Shown here piece by piece: positions 32,346 to 36,417 of a stretch of 36,417 bases of DNA. Each line of letters begins with the position of its first letter. Positions within the stretch are counted from its first letter, which is position 1. The notes beneath the pieces were generated by a model that saw nothing but the letters and a program-made list of their open reading frames with translations, was not told the origin of the DNA and searched no databases. Made by a program: the position numbers and the translations under genes. The stretch comes from Candidatus Woesearchaeota archaeon (GTDB taxonomy: Archaea > Nanobdellota > Nanobdellia > Woesearchaeales > JAHWIC01), in the NCBI GenBank assembly GCA_019322805.1, contig JAHWIC010000012.1, positions 1 to 36,417 on the forward strand, in the 5' to 3' direction.

Positions 32346-33473
32346 ATGATAACGCAAAAAAATATACAAAAAATACTGGAAGAGTACGACAAGGGCTCTA
32401 TCACAATCGGTGTTCTTGGAGGCCACTCTGCTTTAGACGTATGCAGAGGGGCTAAAAGATGCGGCTTTAGGACAGTTGCTGTCTGCCAGAAAGGCCGCGA
32501 GAAAACCTACGCAAAGTATTACAAAACAAGAGACAACAAAGGAGTTATTGATGATGTTATCCTTGTTGACAAGTTTAAGGATATTGTAAAAAAAGAAGTC
32601 CAGGATAAACTAAGAGAGATGAACACTATATTCATACACAACAGATACTTCTGGGTTTACTGCAACTTTAATGAGATTGAGAACAAGTTCAAGGTTCCGA
32701 TTTTCGGAACAAGGACCATGCTTAAGCTGGAAGAAAGAGATGTTCCGAAAAATCAGTATTATTTATTGAAAAAAGCAGGAATCAGGATCCCAAAGATATT
32801 TGCAAAACCCAAACAGATTGACAGGTTGGTTATTGTCAAGGTTGCTGAGGCTGCTCGTGGCTATGAGCGCGCTTTCTTTTTTGTGAACAGCCCTGAAGAA
32901 TATGAAAGAAAATCCAAAGAGCTTTTGGAGAAAGGAGCAATTACACAACAAGCCCTAAAAAAGGCTGTAATTGAAGAGTATATTATTGGTGCGCAAGTTA
33001 ACTTCAATTATTTCTACAGTCCTTTAACAGAAGAGCTTGAGTTGATGGGAACTGATACAAGGCGTCAGACAAACCTTGACGGACTGATCAGGCTTCCTGC
33101 TACAGATCAGCTTGAAGTGCTTAAATTCATGAAGCCAAAATTAGTTGAAACAGGCCATATTGCATGCACAACAAAGGAATCCATTATAGAAAAAATCTTT
33201 GATTTAGGCGAGAAGTTTGTTGCGACATGCAAGAAAGCACATCCTCCTGGAATAATAGGTCCTTTTGCCCTGCAGGGTGCGATTGCAGCAGAGCACGGCA
33301 AAGAAGAGCCAGTTATATTTGATGTAAGCATGCGCATCCCTGGCTCGCCAGGAACAAGGTTTACACCTTACTCTGGTTATCTTTACCAGGACTCAATCAG
33401 TTATGGTGAAAGGATTGCAATGGAGATTGAAAAGGCTCTTAATAAAAAACAGCTTGATTTGATTTGTACTTGA
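32346..33473 (+). CDS. PurP-family ATP-grasp ligase, second type
   Basis: A 375-residue paralogue of the PurP at 29036. It shares the fold landmarks (GVLGGHSALDVCRGAKRCGF, GREKTYAKY, FGTRTMLKLEERD), but differs where the two archaeal subgroups differ. The ATP loop reads VKVAEAARGYERAFFFV without the glycine run, and the end reads FDVSMRIPGSPGTRFTPYSG in place of ISARIVAGTNPY. Archaea with two PurP types are known, and the job of the second type is less certain; FAICAR synthesis, a cyclohydrolase-linked role or another ligation are possible. It has its own promoter. The stop is followed 10 nt later by a small helical gene. Confidence 0.8.
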   Translation: MITQKNIQKILEEYDKGSITIGVLGGHSALDVCRGAKRCGFRTVAVCQKGREKTYAKYYKTRDNKGVIDDVILVDKFKDIVKKEVQDKLREMNTIFIHNRYFWVYCNFNEIENKFKVPIFGTRTMLKLEERDVPKNQYYLLKKAGIRIPKIFAKPKQIDRLVIVKVAEAARGYERAFFFVNSPEEYERKSKELLEKGAITQQALKKAVIEEYIIGAQVNFNYFYSPLTEELELMGTDTRRQTNLDGLIRLPATDQLEVLKFMKPKLVETGHIACTTKESIIEKIFDLGEKFVATCKKAHPPGIIGPFALQGAIAAEHGKEEPVIFDVSMRIPGSPGTRFTPYSGYLYQDSISYGERIAMEIEKALNKKQLDLICT

Positions 33474-33483
33474 GGTGGGAAAA

Positions 33484-33858
33484 ATGGCTAAAATGGAGGA
33501 TATCGAAAAAAGATTATGCTTAGCAATGGAACATGACGCTGAGGAAGCTATAAAGGCCCTTAGCGCTGAAAAACCCAATCCTAGACTAGCGAAAGATATG
33601 TTGAAATTGATGTTAAAGGCTGATGGTTTGGGCAAATTTATCCTGCTTCGTCGTGAATCCAAAGAGATAGGCAGAGAAAGAAGAGTTCAAATTATGGATG
33701 CCATGGCAAAACTTTTTGTAAAAATTGAAAGTGATATAAATGATGCTTTGGCTATGGTAAACAGCAAAGAATATGAAGGGGCAATAAAGAAGATAAGAGT
33801 TATCATAAGGGAGATTATGCAGGAACTTGGCTGGGAATCGCAGCTTGAGAAAGCTTAG
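33484..33858 (+). CDS. Small helical protein, unknown
   Basis: A 124-residue soluble helical protein. It shows a loose internal pattern of helix pairs (ESDINDALAMVNSKEYEGA, then IKKIRVIIREIMQEL), which recurs in the next gene as DVLDKIRKGEGKEAESILRR. The GTG frame at 33475 lies within the GAGGTGGG ribosome binding site; the ATG at 33484 is used. The leader GAGGTGGGAAAAATGG is identical to that of the following gene, suggesting duplication or copying of the leader. No family recognised. It could belong to the helical-protein set of this window. Confidence 0.55.
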   Translation: MAKMEDIEKRLCLAMEHDAEEAIKALSAEKPNPRLAKDMLKLMLKADGLGKFILLRRESKEIGRERRVQIMDAMAKLFVKIESDINDALAMVNSKEYEGAIKKIRVIIREIMQELGWESQLEKA

Positions 33859-33899
33859 AATAGGTTAGGAGCATATTGATTGTATGCGAGGTGGGAAAA

Positions 33900-34280
33900 A
33901 TGGTGGATGTTATAGAACGTGCTGAAGAAGTATTAAGCATTGGAATTGAGAGAAAAGCAGCTGCAGCTATAGAAAAAATTAAGGAGGGAAGACTTGGGGC
34001 TGCTGAAAAAGATGTAGAATGGATAATAAACGCAGCCAGAGAGGAGCTGGCTTTAGGATATGCTGAAATGAAAAAAAAGCCGGAACTGAGAAAACAGGAG
34101 AGGCAGTTAGAAGAATTAAGGGCAAAGATGATAAATGATGCGAGAGATGTTTTGGATAAAATCAGGAAAGGAGAAGGCAAAGAAGCAGAATCGATATTGA
34201 GAAGGATCAAAGAAGAAGCAGGGGCAGCCTTTGGCGGCGAAGCAGCAACCGAAAGGAGAGCAAAAAGAAAAGCATCATAA
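33900..34280 (+). CDS. Small helical protein with basic tail
   Basis: A 126-residue helical protein with Ala/Glu/Lys-rich helices. Two similar segments, AIEKIKEGRLGAAEKDVEWI and VLDKIRKGEGKEAESILRRI, look like an internal repeat of a helical hairpin. The tail is basic (ATERRAKRKAS). The frame is open from a TTG at 33876, but GCGAGGTGGGA places the start at the ATG at 33900. It is 41 nt after the previous small gene and 82 nt before guaA subunit B, all on the same strand. Unknown function. Confidence 0.55.
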   Translation: MVDVIERAEEVLSIGIERKAAAAIEKIKEGRLGAAEKDVEWIINAAREELALGYAEMKKKPELRKQERQLEELRAKMINDARDVLDKIRKGEGKEAESILRRIKEEAGAAFGGEAATERRAKRKAS

Positions 34281-34362
34281 AAAACAAAGTAATCTTAGTG
34301 TTGAGCCAGGGCAGATAATATATCTCACCTAACCTTCAGTCAGATTTGGGGGGCAATTTAAA

Positions 34363-35304
34363 ATGGATGTAAATAAATTCATAGAAGAAAAAGTAAAAGA
34401 AATAAAACAAGCAGTTGGAGATGATGTTGCAGTTAACGCATTATCTGGCGGGGTAGACAGCTCTGTTGTGGCTATACTTGCCCATAAAGCTCTTGGCGAC
34501 AATGTAAAAAACATTTTTCTCAATACTGGAATGATGAGGGAAAACGAGCCAGAAACAATTCAATCAAGGTTTGCAGAGATAGGCATAAAAGTGGAGCTAA
34601 AAGATGTTTCCAAACGGTTTTTTGAAGCTTTGAAAGGGGAGGAAGACGGCGAGAAGAAAAGGAAGATATTCAGAGACACTTTCTATAAGGTATTAGGGGA
34701 AGCGGTTAGAGAAAGCGGAGCAAAATGTTTATTGCAGGGAACAATAAAACCAGATGTTGAGGAGACAAAAGCAGGAGTAAAAACCCAGCATAATATTTTA
34801 TCCCAGATTGGCATTGACCCTGAGAAAGAGTATGGGTTTAAGACAGTTGAGCCATTGATCGACTTGGTAAAATGGGAGGTTCGCGAGGTTGGCAAGGCAT
34901 TAGGCATGCCTCAAACAAGGTTCAATACAATGCCATTCCTTGGTCCTGGGCTTACCGGCAGGGTAATTGGAGAGGTAACTCCTGAAAGAGTGGCTATTGT
35001 AAGAAAAGCAAATGCAATTGTTGAGGAGGAATTAATGCCGCTTAAGCCATTCCAGTGCTTAGCTGTTTTATTCAAGGACAAAGCTACAATGAAAGGAGAC
35101 GAGAATGCAAAAGGAAGGAACTATGGCAATGTGATTGCAGTAAGGTGCATTGAGAGCAAGGATGCAAGAACAGCTGAGGTAACAGAGGTTCCTTATGATG
35201 TTCTGAAGAAGATTGTAGATAGAATAACAACAGAGGTTCCTTCTGTAACCAAGGTTGTTTATGATATTACACCAAAACCACCAAGCACAATAGAGTATAT
35301 TTAA
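34363..35304 (+). CDS. guaA: GMP synthase ATP-pyrophosphatase subunit (stand-alone, divergent)
   Basis: A 313-residue protein matching archaeal GMP synthase subunit B, which adenylates XMP so that ammonia from the glutaminase subunit gives GMP. The PP-loop is LSGGVDSS (27-34). QGTIKPDVEETK, VEPLIDLVKWEVRE, FLGPGLTGRVIGEVT and the end VVYDITPKPPSTIEYI follow the family order. Some residues deviate: the usual SHHNV-type loop reads TQHNILSQIGI, and GPGLAVR-type reads GPGLTGR. No stand-alone glutaminase subunit is next to it; instead a fused GuaA starts 209 nt downstream. It is either a working subunit that borrows a glutaminase or a paralogue with a changed role. Confidence 0.82.
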   Translation: MDVNKFIEEKVKEIKQAVGDDVAVNALSGGVDSSVVAILAHKALGDNVKNIFLNTGMMRENEPETIQSRFAEIGIKVELKDVSKRFFEALKGEEDGEKKRKIFRDTFYKVLGEAVRESGAKCLLQGTIKPDVEETKAGVKTQHNILSQIGIDPEKEYGFKTVEPLIDLVKWEVREVGKALGMPQTRFNTMPFLGPGLTGRVIGEVTPERVAIVRKANAIVEEELMPLKPFQCLAVLFKDKATMKGDENAKGRNYGNVIAVRCIESKDARTAEVTEVPYDVLKKIVDRITTEVPSVTKVVYDITPKPPSTIEYI

Positions 35305-35344
35305 ATCAAGATAATCAATAGAAATCATCATTAAAAAATAATCA

Positions 35345-35497
35345 CTTGGTACACAAACCCTTTAGTCAAACAAAGTTTGTCTATAGTGCGGAGTTTTACC
35401 TTATTGATTTTTAATTGTTTTAATTAATAAAAATTAAATAATAAAAAACTGTCACAACTACACAACTAATTGTGCATGCTTTTGTGCACCCGGTGAT
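35345..35497. repeat. Intergenic repeat family R2, copy 3 (long form)
   Basis: GGTACACAAA (35348-35357) pairs with TTTGTGCACC (35481-35490) with one mismatch, closing the element. Inside are a TAG-T-CAAAC / GTTTG-T-CTA hairpin with an AAA loop (about 35363-35383), an AT-rich hairpin around ATTTTTAATT, and a CACAACTAATTGTG near-palindrome (35461-35474). The tail CGGTGATA lies just ahead of the guaA start. Parts and order match the copy near 19200. Confidence 0.65.
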
Positions 35498-35513
35498 AGG
35501 TTATAGTGATAAA

Positions 35514-36417
35514 ATGATTGTTGTAATTAATTACGGAGCTCAATACTGCCATCTCATTGCTAGAAGAATCCGTGAATTCAATGTTTATTCTGAGATAAAG
35601 CAGTTCAATGTTTCTGCAGAGCAAATAAAAAAGCTTAAGCCAGAAGGAATAATCCTGTCTGGCGGACCTTCTTCTGTTTATGAAAAGAATGCTCCAAAGT
35701 CAGACAGAAAAATCCTTGAGCTGGGAATCCCTGTTCTAGGTATTTGTTATGGCCAGCAGCTGATTGCAAAGCAGCTTAATGCTAAAGTTGAAGCTAGAAA
35801 AATAAAGGAATACGGCAAGAAAATAATCAATGTTAGAAATAAAAAATCACTATTAAAGAATCTGAAAAATAAAGAGCAGGCATGGATGTCTCATGGCGAC
35901 TCTGTAACAAGGCTTCCAGGCGGTTTTAAAGTGCTGGCTTCAACAGACACATGCAAAATAGCTTCATTTGGAAACGACGAGAAAAAGATTTACGGCGTTC
36001 AGTTCCATCCTGAGGTTGCGCATACAACAAAAGGAAAGCAGATTCTTAAGAATTTTGTGTTTGGTATTTGCAAAGCTAAAAAGGATTACAACACTAAAAA
36101 TTTAAAAGAAAAACTAATCAAGGAGATAAGGGGCATTGTCAAGGATAAAGAGGTTATAATGGGCGCTTCTGGCGGTGTTGACTCAACAATTGCTGCTGTC
36201 TTATTTAAGGAAGCAATTGGCAAAAGACTGCACTGTGTTTTTGTTGATCATGGACTGATAAGGAAGAACGAACTGAAAATAGTCAGGAAACGCTATAAGA
36301 ATTTTGGTTTAAAGGTTGAGTATGTTGACGCAAGCAGTGTTTTCCTAAAAAAGCTTAAGGGGGTTACTGACCCAGAGAAAAAGAGGAAAATAATCGGCCA
36401 TACATTCATTGAGGTCT
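35514..36417 (+). CDS. guaA: GMP synthase (glutamine-hydrolysing), fused form, 5' part only
   Basis: The first 301 codons of a full-length GuaA that continues past the window edge. The N-terminal class I glutaminase domain has the oxyanion stretch LSGGPSSVYE (48-57), nucleophile C78 in GICYGQQ, and H165/E167 in QFHPEV. The ATP-pyrophosphatase domain begins at about 205, with PP-loop GASGGVDST (217-225), FVDHGLIRKNE and TDPEKKRKIIGHTFIEV. All catalytic residues seen are intact, so this is the likely main GMP synthase. No clear TATA box is visible ahead of the ATG; the R2 repeat occupies the upstream region and provides a GGTGAT word 17 nt away. Confidence 0.92.
   Translation, partial: MIVVINYGAQYCHLIARRIREFNVYSEIKQFNVSAEQIKKLKPEGIILSGGPSSVYEKNAPKSDRKILELGIPVLGICYGQQLIAKQLNAKVEARKIKEYGKKIINVRNKKSLLKNLKNKEQAWMSHGDSVTRLPGGFKVLASTDTCKIASFGNDEKKIYGVQFHPEVAHTTKGKQILKNFVFGICKAKKDYNTKNLKEKLIKEIRGIVKDKEVIMGASGGVDSTIAAVLFKEAIGKRLHCVFVDHGLIRKNELKIVRKRYKNFGLKVEYVDASSVFLKKLKGVTDPEKKRKIIGHTFIEV

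Overview
The window looks like a piece of an archaeal chromosome, probably from a small-genome DPANN-type lineage (Woesearchaeota- or Pacearchaeota-like; the rank is a guess). The evidence is: BRE/TATA promoters about 25 nt ahead of nearly leaderless starts, GGTGA-type ribosome binding sites, a PAC2 proteasome-assembly chaperone homologue, PurP-type purine synthesis, a class III (pilin-type) signal peptide, a XerA-like recombinase and many short membrane proteins that begin MNKK. No rRNA, intact tRNA, CRISPR array or insertion sequence was seen.

Layout. 1-1450: a tyrosine recombinase gene flanked by structured non-coding DNA, with a decayed tRNA-Leu-like sequence upstream and a three-way-junction RNA candidate downstream. 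1523-2823: four small co-directional genes, mostly membrane proteins, one pilin-like. 3123-5355 (minus): PAC2 protein and a membrane-anchored coiled-coil protein. 5763-14362 (plus): a calcineurin-like phosphoesterase, a 1037-residue Hanks-type Ser/Thr kinase with a large helical tail, and two large helical proteins. 14368-17609: a second membrane-anchored coiled-coil protein with a soluble partner (minus) and a divergent soluble coiled-coil protein (plus). 17606-19166: GNAT enzyme, a 46-residue membrane peptide and a radical SAM/SPASM-like protein. 19461-27596: a small membrane protein, then a minus-strand run of five genes: an 852-residue helical protein, a degenerate phosphoesterase paralogue, a LAGLIDADG protein, purA and a third membrane-anchored coiled-coil protein. 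27799-36417 (plus): a SIMPL-domain protein, two different PurP proteins around an ABC-2 exporter, two small helical proteins, a stand-alone GMP synthase ATP-pyrophosphatase subunit and the start of a full-length GuaA that runs off the end.

Two themes stand out. First, IMP, AMP and GMP synthesis is concentrated here (purA, two purP types, two guaA types). Second, a kinase, an intact phosphoesterase, a pseudo-phosphoesterase and up to nine helical or coiled-coil proteins occur together. Two of the loci share a nearly identical promoter block, and two large proteins share a C-terminal domain. I infer a phosphorylation-controlled, membrane-attached coiled-coil scaffold; its function is unknown. 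This is the best candidate for an undescribed system.

The intergenic spaces carry two families of dispersed structured repeats. Family R1 folds as a four-way junction (three copies, one interrupted by a two-hairpin insert whose stems differ by compensatory changes). Family R2 is built around GTGCAC/CACAACTAGTT modules (three copies). Several long reading-frame starts at GTG lie inside the GGTGA ribosome binding site; in those cases I chose the ATG just downstream.
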